Positions 42,720 to 51,948 of a stretch of DNA of 64,000 nucleotides are shown piece by piece. The notes below the pieces were generated by a model. That model was given only the letters and a program-made list of their open reading frames with translations. It made no database searches and was not told where the DNA came from. The position numbers and the translations under genes were made by a program. Within the stretch, counting starts at the first letter, position 1; each line of letters opens with the position of its first letter. The DNA comes from Bacteriovoracaceae bacterium UBA3083 (GTDB lineage: Bacteria > Bdellovibrionota > Bacteriovoracia > Bacteriovoracales > Bacteriovoracaceae). Location: contig DFBJ01000012.1 of the NCBI GenBank assembly GCA_002366565.1, positions 186,001 through 250,000 of the forward strand, given 5' to 3'.

Positions 42720-45077
42720 ATGTATGTCATCACAAGAAGTGGCGAGAGAGAGCCTATCAAATTCGATAAGATCACGGAAAGAATTGAAAGATTAGCTTTT
42801 GATTTAGATCAGCAATTCGTAGATCCTTCATTAATTACGAGTAAAGTAATCGAAGGTATTTTCGATGGTATTACAACTCCAGAGTTAGATAAGCTAGCTG
42901 GTGAAACTGCCGCTTACCTATCTACTCAACATCCAGACTACTCAAAACTAGCTGGTAGAATTGCAGTATCAAACTTACATAAAGAAACACGTGGTTGTTT
43001 CTCAGAAAATATTAAAGAAATGTTCAACTTTGTTGATCCAGCAACTGGTTCTAAAGCTCCTCTAGTTTCTAAAGAACTTTATGACACAGTAATGGCAAAT
43101 GCAGAAATGCTTGATACTGCAGTTGATGACAAAAGAGACTTCAACTACGACTACTTTGGTTTTAAAACTCTAGAGAGATCTTACCTTTTAAAAATGAACG
43201 GTAAAATTACAGAGAGACCAGGTCAAATGTTAATGAGAGTTTCTGTTGGTATCCATATGAATGATATGGAAGCAGCAATTAACACTTATAACTTAATGAG
43301 TGAAAAATACTTTACTCACGCGTCTCCTACTCTTTTTAACTCAGGAACGTCTAAGCCACAACTTTCAAGCTGTTTCTTACTAACAATGAAAGATGATAGT
43401 ATTGATGGAATTTACGACACTTTAAAGCAAAGTGCTCTAATCTCTCAATCTGCAGGTGGAATTGGTCTTTCAATTCACAACATTAGAGCAAAAGGTTCTT
43501 TCATTAAAGGTACTAACGGTACTTCAAATGGAATCGTTCCAATGCTTAAAGTATTTAACGATACTGCAAGATACGTTGACCAAGGTGGTGGAAAGAGAAA
43601 AGGTGCTTTCGCAATCTATCTTGAGCCATGGCATGCAGATATCTTTGATTTCTTAGAAATGAAAAAGAACACTGGTAAAGATGAAAACAGAGCAAGAGAT
43701 TTATTCTACGCACTTTGGATTTCAGATTTATTCATGAAAAGAGTTGAAGCTGATGGAATGTGGTCACTATTTTGCCCACACGAATGTCCAGGTATGGCAG
43801 AAACTTACGGTGCTGAATTCGAAGCTCTATACACTAAGTATGAAGCAGAAGGTAAAGCTAAGAAAGTTGTTAGAGCTCAAGACCTATGGTTTGCAGTTCT
43901 TGAATCACAAATTGAAACTGGTTCACCATACATGCTTTACAAAGATTCTATTAACGAGAAATCAAACCAAAAGAATCTTGGAACAATTAAGTCTTCAAAC
44001 CTTTGTACAGAAATCATGGAATACACAGCTCCTGATGAAGTAGCTGTTTGTAACCTAGCTTCTGTTGCACTAAATATGTTTGTTGATGAAGCAACAAGAA
44101 CTTACGATCACAAGAAGCTTTATGACGTAGTTTATACAGCGACAAAGAACTTAAATAGAATTATCGACATCAACTACTACCCAGTAATTGAAGCGAGAAA
44201 CTCTAACATGAGACACAGACCAATTGGTCTAGGTGTTCAAGGTCTAGCGGATGCATTCTTCAAGATGAGATATGACTTTGAAAGTCCAGAAGCTCTTGAG
44301 TTAAATAACCAAATTTTTGAAACTATTTACTACGCGGCACTTACTGCTTCGAAGGATCTAGCAGCGAAAGATGGTGCTTACCAAACTTATGAAGGTTCTC
44401 CAATCTCAAAAGGACAATTCCAATTTGATATGTGGGGAGTTAAGCCTACAGGTAAGAACTGGGACTGGGCAGCGCTTAAGAAAGAAGTTGCTGAGCATGG
44501 TGTAAGAAACTCTTTACTAGTAGCTCCAATGCCTACAGCATCTACTTCTCAAATCCTTGGAAACAACGAGTGTTTTGAGCCAATTACTTCAAACATCTAC
44601 GTAAGACGTGTTCTTTCTGGTGAGTTTGCAGTTGTTAATAAGTATCTTGTAAACGACTTAATCAGAGTTGGTCTATGGGATGATAAGATGAGAAATGAAA
44701 TCATCGCTAACAATGGTTCAGTTCAAGCAATTGAAAGAATTCCAGAAGAATTAAAAGGTCTTTATAAAACTGTATGGGAAATTAGCCAGAAGACAGTAAT
44801 CAATATGTCAGCAGGACGTGCTCCATATATTGATCAGGGTCAATCGTTAAATATCCACATGCAAGAGCCAAACTTTGGGAAGCTAAGTTCAATGCACTTT
44901 TACGCATGGAAGTCAGGACTTAAAACTGGAATGTACTACTTAAGAGCAAGAGCAGCAGTAAATGCGGTTCAGTTCACAGTTAAGAACGATTCTCCAGTAG
45001 CTACAAAAGAAGATGCACAAGCAGCAATGGTATGTTCAATTGAGAACCCAGATGATTGCGTAATGTGTGGATCTTAA
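42720..45077 (+). CDS. nrdA: Class Ia ribonucleotide reductase large subunit (R1), eukaryote-like
   Basis: The 785-residue product has an N-terminal ATP-cone (MYVITRSGEREPIKFDKITE) for allosteric activity control, the catalytic barrel with active-site cysteines (KPQLSSCFLLTM and SSNLCTEIMEY), the radical-path tyrosines near the C-terminus (SMHFYAWKSGLKTGMYYLR), and a redox-active tail ENPDDCVMCGS. That CxxC tail and the N-terminal block resemble eukaryotic RRM1 rather than E. coli NrdA. It reduces ribonucleoside diphosphates with the adjacent R2. A terminator follows after about 60 bases. Confidence 0.95.
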   Translation: MYVITRSGEREPIKFDKITERIERLAFDLDQQFVDPSLITSKVIEGIFDGITTPELDKLAGETAAYLSTQHPDYSKLAGRIAVSNLHKETRGCFSENIKEMFNFVDPATGSKAPLVSKELYDTVMANAEMLDTAVDDKRDFNYDYFGFKTLERSYLLKMNGKITERPGQMLMRVSVGIHMNDMEAAINTYNLMSEKYFTHASPTLFNSGTSKPQLSSCFLLTMKDDSIDGIYDTLKQSALISQSAGGIGLSIHNIRAKGSFIKGTNGTSNGIVPMLKVFNDTARYVDQGGGKRKGAFAIYLEPWHADIFDFLEMKKNTGKDENRARDLFYALWISDLFMKRVEADGMWSLFCPHECPGMAETYGAEFEALYTKYEAEGKAKKVVRAQDLWFAVLESQIETGSPYMLYKDSINEKSNQKNLGTIKSSNLCTEIMEYTAPDEVAVCNLASVALNMFVDEATRTYDHKKLYDVVYTATKNLNRIIDINYYPVIEARNSNMRHRPIGLGVQGLADAFFKMRYDFESPEALELNNQIFETIYYAALTASKDLAAKDGAYQTYEGSPISKGQFQFDMWGVKPTGKNWDWAALKKEVAEHGVRNSLLVAPMPTASTSQILGNNECFEPITSNIYVRRVLSGEFAVVNKYLVNDLIRVGLWDDKMRNEIIANNGSVQAIERIPEELKGLYKTVWEISQKTVINMSAGRAPYIDQGQSLNIHMQEPNFGKLSSMHFYAWKSGLKTGMYYLRARAAVNAVQFTVKNDSPVATKEDAQAAMVCSIENPDDCVMCGS

Positions 45078-45097
45078 AATAAAATTTTAAAGAGTTC

Positions 45098-45126
45098 TTT
45101 CTAACGGTTGCGAGCCGTAAGAAAAA
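45098..45126. repeat. Hairpin downstream of the R1 gene
   Basis: TTCTAACGG and CCGTAAGAA flank TTGCGAG and pair except at one position, followed by further A residues. It precedes the main terminator and may stabilise the 3' end of the nrd mRNA. Confidence 0.45.
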
Positions 45127-45135
45127 AGTTACAAG

Positions 45136-45173
45136 TAGGGGCCCAGTTAGAAATAGCTGGGCCTTTTCTTTTT
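45136..45173 (+). terminator. Intrinsic terminator of the nrd operon
   Basis: GGCCCAG, a ten-base loop and CTGGGCC are followed by TTTTCTTTTT. It overlaps the stop region of the convergent FecR-domain gene. Confidence 0.9.
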
Positions 45174-45765
45174 ACCACTTCAGCTGTTTTGAAAAAGCAT
45201 TTATCACGTTTGCTGGTAGATCTAGAACTTCACCAATCTGGTTACCATAACGGCCACCAAGTCCACCCCACTGATGCTTCTTGATTATTTTTGAATCCTT
45301 GAGATCAACAGAGTTTTGAAATTGTACTTTACCATCAAAAACAATGATCTCTGTTTCACCTAGTAGAGAGTTTGCAATTAATAGATAATCAGTACCTCTA
45401 ACTCCGATACTTGCTTGCCTTGTATGTATTACTCCAGAAGATTTCATTCCTTTATCTGTAAACCAACGAACACGTCCTTTTATAAAGTTAAACTGCTTAC
45501 CAGACTTATTCCCATTATCGCTAAGGTCGAGATTAATTTCTCCATTAGGACCAAGCACAATACTATTTTTCCATTCAGCTATTTCTAGTTTTACAAAACT
45601 TTTAGATTTCGTTTTTAGGATTCCACTTGAGTTTATAGAGTCCCCCTTACTTAGAGCGATACCATTGAGAGTAACGTCACCTCTCATTTTTAAAACTTTA
45701 GCTGTCGGCACAGCAAAAGCAAGATTTGAAAACAAAAAAATAACGCTAAGAATTAACAGTTTCAT
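45172..45765 (-). CDS. FecR-domain exported protein
   Basis: The 197-residue product has a signal peptide (MKLLILSVIFLFSNLAFA) and then a FecR-like beta domain: AKVLKMRGDVTLNGIALSKG, LKTKSKSFVKLEIAEWKNSI, the characteristic IGVRGTDYLLIA, and ETEIIVFDGKVQF. In stand-alone form such proteins are periplasmic and often bind polysaccharide or peptidoglycan. There is no sigma factor or TonB receptor next to it, so classical FecIR signalling is unlikely. Confidence 0.83.
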   Translation of the reverse strand: MKLLILSVIFLFSNLAFAVPTAKVLKMRGDVTLNGIALSKGDSINSSGILKTKSKSFVKLEIAEWKNSIVLGPNGEINLDLSDNGNKSGKQFNFIKGRVRWFTDKGMKSSGVIHTRQASIGVRGTDYLLIANSLLGETEIIVFDGKVQFQNSVDLKDSKIIKKHQWGGLGGRYGNQIGEVLDLPANVINAFSKQLKW

Positions 45766-45878
45766 ACACTCTCCATAAATATTTTTTAAAGTATAATCCT
45801 AAACAAAAAATTAAACAAACATTGACTATCGATGCTCTAAAAGAAACAATTATAAGACACACAAAAAAGAGAGTAATT

Positions 45879-46328
45879 ATGAGAATTTTAATCTATCTAG
45901 GTACACTAGCGATCATGTTAATGGCCTTTGAAGTAAAGGCTTCGTGGCAAGAATTTGAACAAGCACAAATTGATGTTTCACCATGGTTATATGAAGACAA
46001 AGCAGAGTTTAGCGAATGGGCTGACTACATAAGTCTAGGAACGGCCAGAACACAAACGATACTTGTGCAAGAGAAGTCTCTTACTCACAATGACAAGGTT
46101 GTTGCGGTTACTCAAAGAATAACAAATATGTCATCAACTCCATATTGCTTAATAGCAAAACTAAAGAACTCGACAAATACAATTAATACTTACCTACGTG
46201 GTGGAAGAACAATTGTCTCTCCAAATGAAACAGCAATTATTGGTGGGTATAGAGCGAAGGTTATTGGAAAAACATGGAAAGTCATTTGGACATTTCAGGC
46301 CACTAAAAGATTAGAACTCTGTAGATAA
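45879..46328 (+). CDS. Secreted hypothetical protein
   Basis: The start is taken as ATG 45879, which follows AAAGAGAGTAATT and begins a clean signal peptide (MRILIYLGTLAIMLMAFEVKA). A longer frame from 45822 would hide that signal behind 19 charged residues. The 149-residue product has two late cysteines (PYCLIAK and the penultimate Cys) and a beta-rich look (VVAVTQRITNMSS, TAIIGGYRAKVIG). No family is recognised. Confidence 0.68.
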   Translation: MRILIYLGTLAIMLMAFEVKASWQEFEQAQIDVSPWLYEDKAEFSEWADYISLGTARTQTILVQEKSLTHNDKVVAVTQRITNMSSTPYCLIAKLKNSTNTINTYLRGGRTIVSPNETAIIGGYRAKVIGKTWKVIWTFQATKRLELCR

Positions 46329-46333
46329 CATAT

Positions 46334-46501
46334 CTAAGCGGCTCGGTCTTCATCATCGGGCTGCTCTAATTCAGTGTTGTCGTAGTTCTCTGGGTGGACA
46401 TCTTGCTCACCTAAAGATTGCTTAATAAGACCAATAGTAAAAACTATTGGAATTAAAAACCACACTGCGGTTATCAATACTTCTAAAGTTTCCTCTGCCA
46501 T
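46334..46501 (-). CDS. 55-residue single-pass membrane protein
   Basis: ATG at 46501, preceded by GGGGGACAAT on the minus strand, opens 55 codons to TAG at 46334. The product has one transmembrane helix (VLITAVWFLIPIVFTIGLI) after a short acidic N-terminus, and an acidic C-terminal tail (LEQPDDEDRAA). Strong ribosome-binding site and helix support it. Function unknown. Confidence 0.7.
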   Translation of the reverse strand: MAEETLEVLITAVWFLIPIVFTIGLIKQSLGEQDVHPENYDNTELEQPDDEDRAA

Positions 46502-46568
46502 ATTGTCCCCCAATAGTTTATTATATCACAAATAACATAAAGATAATCTCAAGACGAAAGGCTAACTC

Positions 46569-47144
46569 ATGGAAATCATACTTGCATCGACATCTCCTTA
46601 TAGAAAAGAACAACTAGAGCGACTTACAAAAAGCTTCAAAGCACATGCTCCAGAAGTTGATGAGGATATCTATAAGCAGAGAATATCAAACCCAGTAGAG
46701 CTGGCCGAAACACTTTCTAAACTAAAGGCACAAAGCGTGCAAAAGGAATACTTAAATGACTTCATCATTGGTGGAGATCAGGTCTTGAGTATTGGTGGGG
46801 AAATACTCGGAAAACCAAAAACTGTTGAAAAGGCCATTGATCAATTATCCATGTTAAGTGGTAAAACGCATGAGCTTATTACTTCAACAACCTATCTGAG
46901 TGAGAGTTACATACAAACGAAGACTATAATTGCAAAGATGAAAATGAGAGAGCTTACCTCTTCACAAATAGAGAACTACATTAAATCAGAGTCTCCACTC
47001 AATTGTTGTGGATCCTATATGTTAGAGAATCAAGGAATAGCACTCTTTGAAGAAATTAACTGCAGTGACTACACTGCAATTATTGGCCTTCCTCTTATGA
47101 GTACCGCTTCGATATTAATTGAAAATGGTTTTTCTATTTTCTAG
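46569..47144 (+). CDS. maf: Maf-family nucleoside triphosphate pyrophosphatase
   Basis: The 191-residue product begins MEIILASTSPYRKEQLERL, the Maf phosphate-binding S-x-S-x-x-R motif, followed by the catalytic EVDED and IIGGDQVLSIGGEILGKP. Maf proteins hydrolyse dTTP, UTP and modified nucleotides to monophosphates to clean the pool. The sub-type (YhdE- or YceF-like) is uncertain. It overlaps the convergent folA gene by 11 bases. Confidence 0.92.
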   Translation: MEIILASTSPYRKEQLERLTKSFKAHAPEVDEDIYKQRISNPVELAETLSKLKAQSVQKEYLNDFIIGGDQVLSIGGEILGKPKTVEKAIDQLSMLSGKTHELITSTTYLSESYIQTKTIIAKMKMRELTSSQIENYIKSESPLNCCGSYMLENQGIALFEEINCSDYTAIIGLPLMSTASILIENGFSIF

Positions 47145-47625
47145 AATATTCGACAAATTTCCATGCTGGTGTCTTCTCACCAGCATCATGAGATATAACC
47201 TGACCTTCAGTCCAGCCACTGTAATCAACGTCAGGAAAAAAAGTATCAGCTTCACCAGAGAAATCAACAAAACTCAAAAACATCTTATTAACTTTTGGTA
47301 AGTAGAGGTTATAGATTTCTCCACCACCAACAACTGCCGCTTCTGTTTTCCCTGTCTCTTTTAAATGCTTTTCAATTTCCTCAACAGAGTGAAGAACAGT
47401 ACAGCCTTCTTGAGAATAGCCCTTATCACGAGTCAGTATAATAGTTTCTCTTTTAGGAAGAGGACGTCCAATTGATTCGAAGGTTTTTCGACCCATAATC
47501 ATAGACTTCCCAATTGTAAGCGCCTTAAAGTTTTTAAGGTCTTCAGGAAGTCTCCAAAGAAGTTCATTACTAAGACCTAATTCTCGATTATTTCCAAGTC
47601 CTGCTACGATAAAGTAATTAATCAT
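47134..47625 (-). CDS. folA: Dihydrofolate reductase
   Basis: The 163-residue product shows DHFR signatures: IVAGLGNNRELGLSNELLWRLPEDLKNF is spread over the N-terminal substrate loop (LWRLPEDL), then MIMGRKTFESIGRPLPKRE (NADPH site) and VVGGGEIYNLYLP. It regenerates tetrahydrofolate, chiefly after the thymidylate synthase step. Its start codon overlaps the thyA stop (TAATG), so translation is coupled. Confidence 0.95.
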   Translation of the reverse strand: MINYFIVAGLGNNRELGLSNELLWRLPEDLKNFKALTIGKSMIMGRKTFESIGRPLPKRETIILTRDKGYSQEGCTVLHSVEEIEKHLKETGKTEAAVVGGGEIYNLYLPKVNKMFLSFVDFSGEADTFFPDVDYSGWTEGQVISHDAGEKTPAWKFVEYSRK

Positions 47626-48419
47626 TAGACCGCCACAGGTGCTTTGATATGTGGGTGTGGCTCATAACCAACTAATTCAAAGTCTTCAAACTTGAATTCG
47701 AATATATCTTTAACTTCTGGGTTAATTTTCATTTGAGGAAGAGCTCTTGGCTCTCTACTTAACTGAAGTTCAGTCTGATCAAGGTGATTAGAATAAAGGT
47801 GAGCATCCCCTAGTGTATGAATAAACTCTCCTACTTCAAGACCTGTCACTTGTGCCATCATCATAGTAAGTAAAGCATAGCTTGCAATATTAAAAGGAAC
47901 GCCTAAAAAGATATCAGCAGATCTTTGATAGAGCTGGCAAGATAACTTCCCATTAGCAACAAAGAATTGAAAGAAAGCATGACATGGAGGTAGTGCCATT
48001 TGGTCAACTACACCTGGATTCCATGCAGAAACAATAAGTCTTCTAGAGTCAGGATTATTTTTTATTTGTTCTACAAGGTTTGAAATTTGATCAACATGAG
48101 TTCCGTCTGGACGCATCCACTTTCTCCACTGAGCACCGTAGACTGGGCCAAGATTACCATCTTCATCTGCCCACTCATCCCAGATAGAAACTTTATTTTC
48201 TTTAAGATATGAAATATTAGTATCACCTTTTAAAAACCAAAGTAGTTCATGAATAATAGAACGAAGGTGACACTTCTTAGTTGTCACAAGTGGAAAGCCT
48301 TCACTTAAATCATAACGTGATTGATAACCAAAACAAGAAATCGTTCCCGTTCCTGTTCTGTCTGATTTTTCTACGCCATTATCACGAACGTGTCTCATTA
48401 GATCTAAGTATTGTTTCAT
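47625..48419 (-). CDS. thyA: Thymidylate synthase
   Basis: The start is taken as ATG 48419 (MKQYLDLMRHV), preceded by AAGGGAGAGCAC. This gives 264 residues, the same as E. coli ThyA; a longer frame from 48476 adds 19 residues not seen in the family. Visible parts: KSDRTGTGTISCFGYQ (dUMP phosphate Arg), LLWFLKGDTNISYL, MALPPCHAFFQFFV with the catalytic Cys, QRSADIFLGVPFNIASY, and HLYSNHLDQ. It converts dUMP to dTMP using methylene-tetrahydrofolate and is coupled to folA downstream. Confidence 0.97.
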   Translation of the reverse strand: MKQYLDLMRHVRDNGVEKSDRTGTGTISCFGYQSRYDLSEGFPLVTTKKCHLRSIIHELLWFLKGDTNISYLKENKVSIWDEWADEDGNLGPVYGAQWRKWMRPDGTHVDQISNLVEQIKNNPDSRRLIVSAWNPGVVDQMALPPCHAFFQFFVANGKLSCQLYQRSADIFLGVPFNIASYALLTMMMAQVTGLEVGEFIHTLGDAHLYSNHLDQTELQLSREPRALPQMKINPEVKDIFEFKFEDFELVGYEPHPHIKAPVAV

Positions 48420-48574
48420 GTGCTCTCCCTTGCTGTGTATAGAATCATTTTCGTAGATTGGCAGCTCATTGGCCATAAAAAGAGCATCTTTTTTTTAGAC
48501 ACATTCCAATAAAATAATCCTTTAAAAACATATTTATATTAGTTACCATTTTCTATTAATATATTGGAGATAAA

Positions 48575-49747
48575 ATGGTTACAAATGGAATTGAACAACT
48601 CTCTAGCGAGATGCATCTAAATAAACTTAAAGGGAATATTGCCCTTTTATGTCACAGCGCTTCGGTAGATAAAAACTTTAATCATAGCGTGCTCATACTA
48701 AAAAATCTTATTGGAAAAAGACTTATAAAGATTTTTGGGCCACAGCATGGTTTTGTTACTGACGTCCAAGACAATATGATTGAAACAGAAGATTTCATTC
48801 ACCCCTACTTTAAAATACCTGTTCATAGCCTATATGGAGAAACAAGAATTCCAACCGACCATATGCTTCAAGGCGTAGACACTTTAGTTGTGGATCTTCA
48901 GGACGTTGGGACTAGGGTATATACCTATATATCTACACTTACACTTGCTATGGAGAAATGTGCCAAACTCGGAATAAAGATTGTTGTACTGGATAGACCT
49001 AATCCTGTTGGCGGAGAAGTTATTGAGGGAACAATACTTGAAGAGAAGTTTAAATCTTTTGTTGGTCGTTACCCAATGCCACAACGCCATGCCATGACTA
49101 TGGGAGAAGTGGGACATTTCGCAAAAAACAACTTCAATATAGATGTTGAATATGAAGTCATCCCAATGCTTAACTGGAAAAGAGATATGATGTGGAATGA
49201 ATGCGGCCTTCCTTGGGTCAATCCATCCCCTAATCTACCCACTCCAGTTGGTGCGCTAACATTTGTGGGAACTGTTCTATTTGAAGGTACAAAGCTATCT
49301 GAAGGCAGAGGAACAACTCGAAGCTTAGAAGTTATTGGTCATCCAGATATTGAGCCTTTTGAGTTTGTAGAATATTTAAATACTAAAATTGCTAAAGATG
49401 ACTCATATGTGTTTAGGCCTGTTACATTTCACCCTATGTTTCAAAAACATGGTGGAACAACTTGTGGTGGAGTTCATATCCATCCACAAGATTGGAAAAG
49501 CTTTAGACCTTGGCGTGTTTCTCAACTCCTTTGTAGAGAGTTTAGAAACTTTCTTGGAGATAAATTTGAATGGCAAGATGCAGCGTATGAATATGAGTAC
49601 GATAAGCTAGCAATTGATCTTATAAATGGAACGAGTACTGTTCGTGAATGGATAGAGTCCAACGGGAGTTTGGAAGATTTACTAAGTTTAGAAAGTAAAG
49701 ATTATGACGCATATCAAAGCATGCGAGATAACGCGCTTCTTTATTAA
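48575..49747 (+). CDS. namZ: NamZ-type exo-beta-N-acetylmuramidase (DUF1343)
   Basis: The ATG follows TTGGAGATAAA. The 390-residue product matches DUF1343: KIFGPQHGFVTDVQDNMIE, VHSLYGETRIP, LVVDLQDVGTRVYTYISTL, VVLDRPNPVGG, NPSPNLPTPVGALTFVGTVLFEGT and KLSEGRGTTRSLEVIGHP are all typical. NamZ releases terminal N-acetylmuramic acid from peptidoglycan fragments. No signal peptide is visible, so it may act on imported muropeptides in the cytoplasm, which would suit recycling of prey wall. Confidence 0.9.
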   Translation: MVTNGIEQLSSEMHLNKLKGNIALLCHSASVDKNFNHSVLILKNLIGKRLIKIFGPQHGFVTDVQDNMIETEDFIHPYFKIPVHSLYGETRIPTDHMLQGVDTLVVDLQDVGTRVYTYISTLTLAMEKCAKLGIKIVVLDRPNPVGGEVIEGTILEEKFKSFVGRYPMPQRHAMTMGEVGHFAKNNFNIDVEYEVIPMLNWKRDMMWNECGLPWVNPSPNLPTPVGALTFVGTVLFEGTKLSEGRGTTRSLEVIGHPDIEPFEFVEYLNTKIAKDDSYVFRPVTFHPMFQKHGGTTCGGVHIHPQDWKSFRPWRVSQLLCREFRNFLGDKFEWQDAAYEYEYDKLAIDLINGTSTVREWIESNGSLEDLLSLESKDYDAYQSMRDNALLY

Positions 49748-49851
49748 GTATTAACCGAATGCTCTAGATTATGCCTTTACATATCAGAGTGCTTTGCTAC
49801 ACTTTTATGACAATAAAATTCATACACAACAAAAATCAGGGAGAGATACAA

Positions 49852-50988
49852 GTGATTAACAAATCTCAATTAAAGAAAGTTTTAACTATAGGTGCTCTTG
49901 CAGCTTCTTTAACGCCGCTTAGTATAGCTGCTAAACGTGAAGTTAAAGTTGGAGCAGTTTTTCCAATGACTGGAGCTGTTGCAACATATGGTCAAGAATC
50001 TGTTAACGGAATTAAACTGGCCCTAAAGAAAATCAATGCAGAAGGTAAAGTACATATTAACCTAAAGATTGAAGATAATAAAAGTGAGCCTCAAGAGTCT
50101 GCTAACGCTGTTACAAAATTGATTACATCAGATAATGTTGATGCAATCATTGGTTCTGTTGCATCATCAAACACACTTGCTGGAGCTCCTATTGCTCAAA
50201 CAAATAAAATCCCTTTGCTAACACCAGCTTCTACGAATGAGAAAGTTACAATGACTGGGGACTTTATCTCTAGAACTTGTTTCACTGATGCTTTCCAAGG
50301 TGTTGTGATGGCAAAGTTTGCGTATGAGAAACTAAACAAGAAAAAAATGGCAGTTATTATTGATAACTCATCTGATTACTCAAAAGGACTTTCTAAAGTT
50401 TTTAAAGCAAAGTTCAAAGAGCTAGGTGGAAAATTAGTATCAGAAGAAGATTTCGCGTATATCCAAAAAGATACTGACTTTAGATCGCTTCTTAGAAAGA
50501 TTAAGAGAACAAAACCAGATGCAATCTTTCTTCCTGGTTACTACACTGAAGTTGGTCTTATCTTAAAGCAAGCACGTCAAATGGGAATGAACATGCCTTT
50601 CCTAGGTGGAGACGGATGGGATTCACCTACTCTTCAAAAACTAGCGGGAAAAGCAGTTAGTGGAAACTACATAAGTTCGCACTTTGCTCCAGATGATAAG
50701 GATGAAAGAGTTCAAGAATTTGTTAAGGAATACAAAGCAGAGTACGGTCAAAACCCAGGAGCGATGGCAGCACTTGGTTATGATGGAATTCTTGTAATGG
50801 CAGATGCTATTGCTAAAGCAAAATCTACAAAAAACACTGATATCCAAGCTGCGATTCTTGCGACTAAAGAATTTGTAGGGGTAACAGGATCTATAACTAT
50901 TGATGAAAATAGAAATGCAAAGAAAAGTGCAGTTGTTCTAGAAACAACTCCAGCTGGAAATATTTTCAATTCAAAGGTTAACCCTTAA
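49852..50988 (+). CDS. livK: Branched-chain amino acid ABC transporter, substrate-binding protein
   Basis: The start is taken as GTG 49852 after AGGGAGAGATACAA. It gives a signal peptide (INKSQLKKVLTIGALAASL, LSIAAK) that a longer frame from 49771 would bury. The 378-residue periplasmic protein belongs to the Leu/Ile/Val-binding family: VKVGAVFPMTGAVATYGQES, IEDNKSEPQESANAVTKL, IGSVASSNTLAGAPIAQ and ALGYDGILVMADAI. It delivers ligand to LivHM. A terminator separates it from livH, which would make it the most abundant component. Confidence 0.93.
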   Translation: MINKSQLKKVLTIGALAASLTPLSIAAKREVKVGAVFPMTGAVATYGQESVNGIKLALKKINAEGKVHINLKIEDNKSEPQESANAVTKLITSDNVDAIIGSVASSNTLAGAPIAQTNKIPLLTPASTNEKVTMTGDFISRTCFTDAFQGVVMAKFAYEKLNKKKMAVIIDNSSDYSKGLSKVFKAKFKELGGKLVSEEDFAYIQKDTDFRSLLRKIKRTKPDAIFLPGYYTEVGLILKQARQMGMNMPFLGGDGWDSPTLQKLAGKAVSGNYISSHFAPDDKDERVQEFVKEYKAEYGQNPGAMAALGYDGILVMADAIAKAKSTKNTDIQAAILATKEFVGVTGSITIDENRNAKKSAVVLETTPAGNIFNSKVNP

Positions 50989-51004
50989 TCACATTTAAAT
51001 TATT

Positions 51005-51034
51005 CAATGGGCCCAATGATTGGGCCTTTTATTT
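51005..51034 (+). terminator. Internal terminator between livK and livH
   Basis: GGCCCAA, a three-base loop and TTGGGCC are followed by TTTTATTTT. Placed inside the operon, it probably lets only part of the transcription reach livHMGF. Confidence 0.87.
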
Positions 51035-51048
51035 TATAAAGGTTTATT

Positions 51049-51948
51049 ATGAGTGAAGATACAATGTATTTTTTCTGGGACCTTGGACAGTACCTCTTAA
51101 ATGGTCTAACCCAAGGTAGTATTTATGCCCTTATAGCTCTTGGCTATACGATGGTATACGGAATTATCAAACTAATTAATTTTGCACACGGTGAGTTCTA
51201 CATGATTGGTGGCTTCATAGGCTACTACTGTATCATGGGAGGAATGCCTCTTTATATGGCGTTCCCTGTTGCGATGTTAGGATCAGGAGTTATTGCAGTT
51301 ATTGTAGAGAAAATTGTTTACCGCCCTATTAGATCTGCAGGAAGAATTCCGGCCCTTATTACAGCGCTTGGAACATCTCTATTTTTTCAATATACGGGAC
51401 AGTTAATAATTGGTGCCGATTCAAAAGCATTCCCTACTGCAATTGAGCAAAAGATGTGGTTTTTTGGAGAGATAATGATCTCTAATATCCAAGTAATTAT
51501 TCTTGTTACTACATTCATCTTAATGATCTTTCTATGGTGGCTTGTTAACAGAACTAGAATCGGTAAAGCGATGAAGGCCACAAGTTATAATCACGATGCT
51601 GCGGAATTAATGGGTATCGACACAAATAAGATAATCTCATTCACATTCTTTGTTGGGGCATCTATGGCCGGAGCAGCGGGTGTACTTGTTGGTATGTACT
51701 ACAGTACTGTTGAACCTATGATGGGACTAATCCCAGGACTGAAGGCATTCATTGCAGCAGTACTAGGTGGTATTGGAATTATACCAGGAGCAGTGATTGG
51801 TGGACTTACACTTGGTGTAGCTGAGAACCTCGTTGTTGGTTTCTGGGAATCAACATACAGAGATGGTATCGCCTTCTTAATCCTTATTTTAATCTTACTA
51901 GTAAAGCCTGCTGGAATACTTGGTAAAAACAGAAAGGAGAAAGTGTAA
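51049..51948 (+). CDS. livH: Branched-chain amino acid ABC transporter permease LivH
   Basis: The 299-residue inner-membrane protein has about eight helices and LivH signatures: LNGLTQGSIYALIALGYTMVYG, INFAHGEFYMIGGF, RIGKAMKATSYNHDAAELMGI (coupling loop to the ATPase) and GGIGIIPGAVIGGLTLGVAE. It pairs with LivM; the genes overlap by one base. Confidence 0.95.
   Translation: MSEDTMYFFWDLGQYLLNGLTQGSIYALIALGYTMVYGIIKLINFAHGEFYMIGGFIGYYCIMGGMPLYMAFPVAMLGSGVIAVIVEKIVYRPIRSAGRIPALITALGTSLFFQYTGQLIIGADSKAFPTAIEQKMWFFGEIMISNIQVIILVTTFILMIFLWWLVNRTRIGKAMKATSYNHDAAELMGIDTNKIISFTFFVGASMAGAAGVLVGMYYSTVEPMMGLIPGLKAFIAAVLGGIGIIPGAVIGGLTLGVAENLVVGFWESTYRDGIAFLILILILLVKPAGILGKNRKEKV

Noticed and set aside
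43456..44043. Alternative frames inside the R1 gene
   Set aside because: They are shadows of a strongly conserved coding sequence with no independent start signals.
48420..48476. 19-residue N-terminal extension of thymidylate synthase
   Set aside because: ThyA proteins begin MKQYL; the internal ATG has a strong AAGGGAGA site and gives exactly the usual length.
49771..49851. 27-residue extension of the LivK-type protein
   Set aside because: It buries the signal peptide; GTG 49852 has a good ribosome-binding site.
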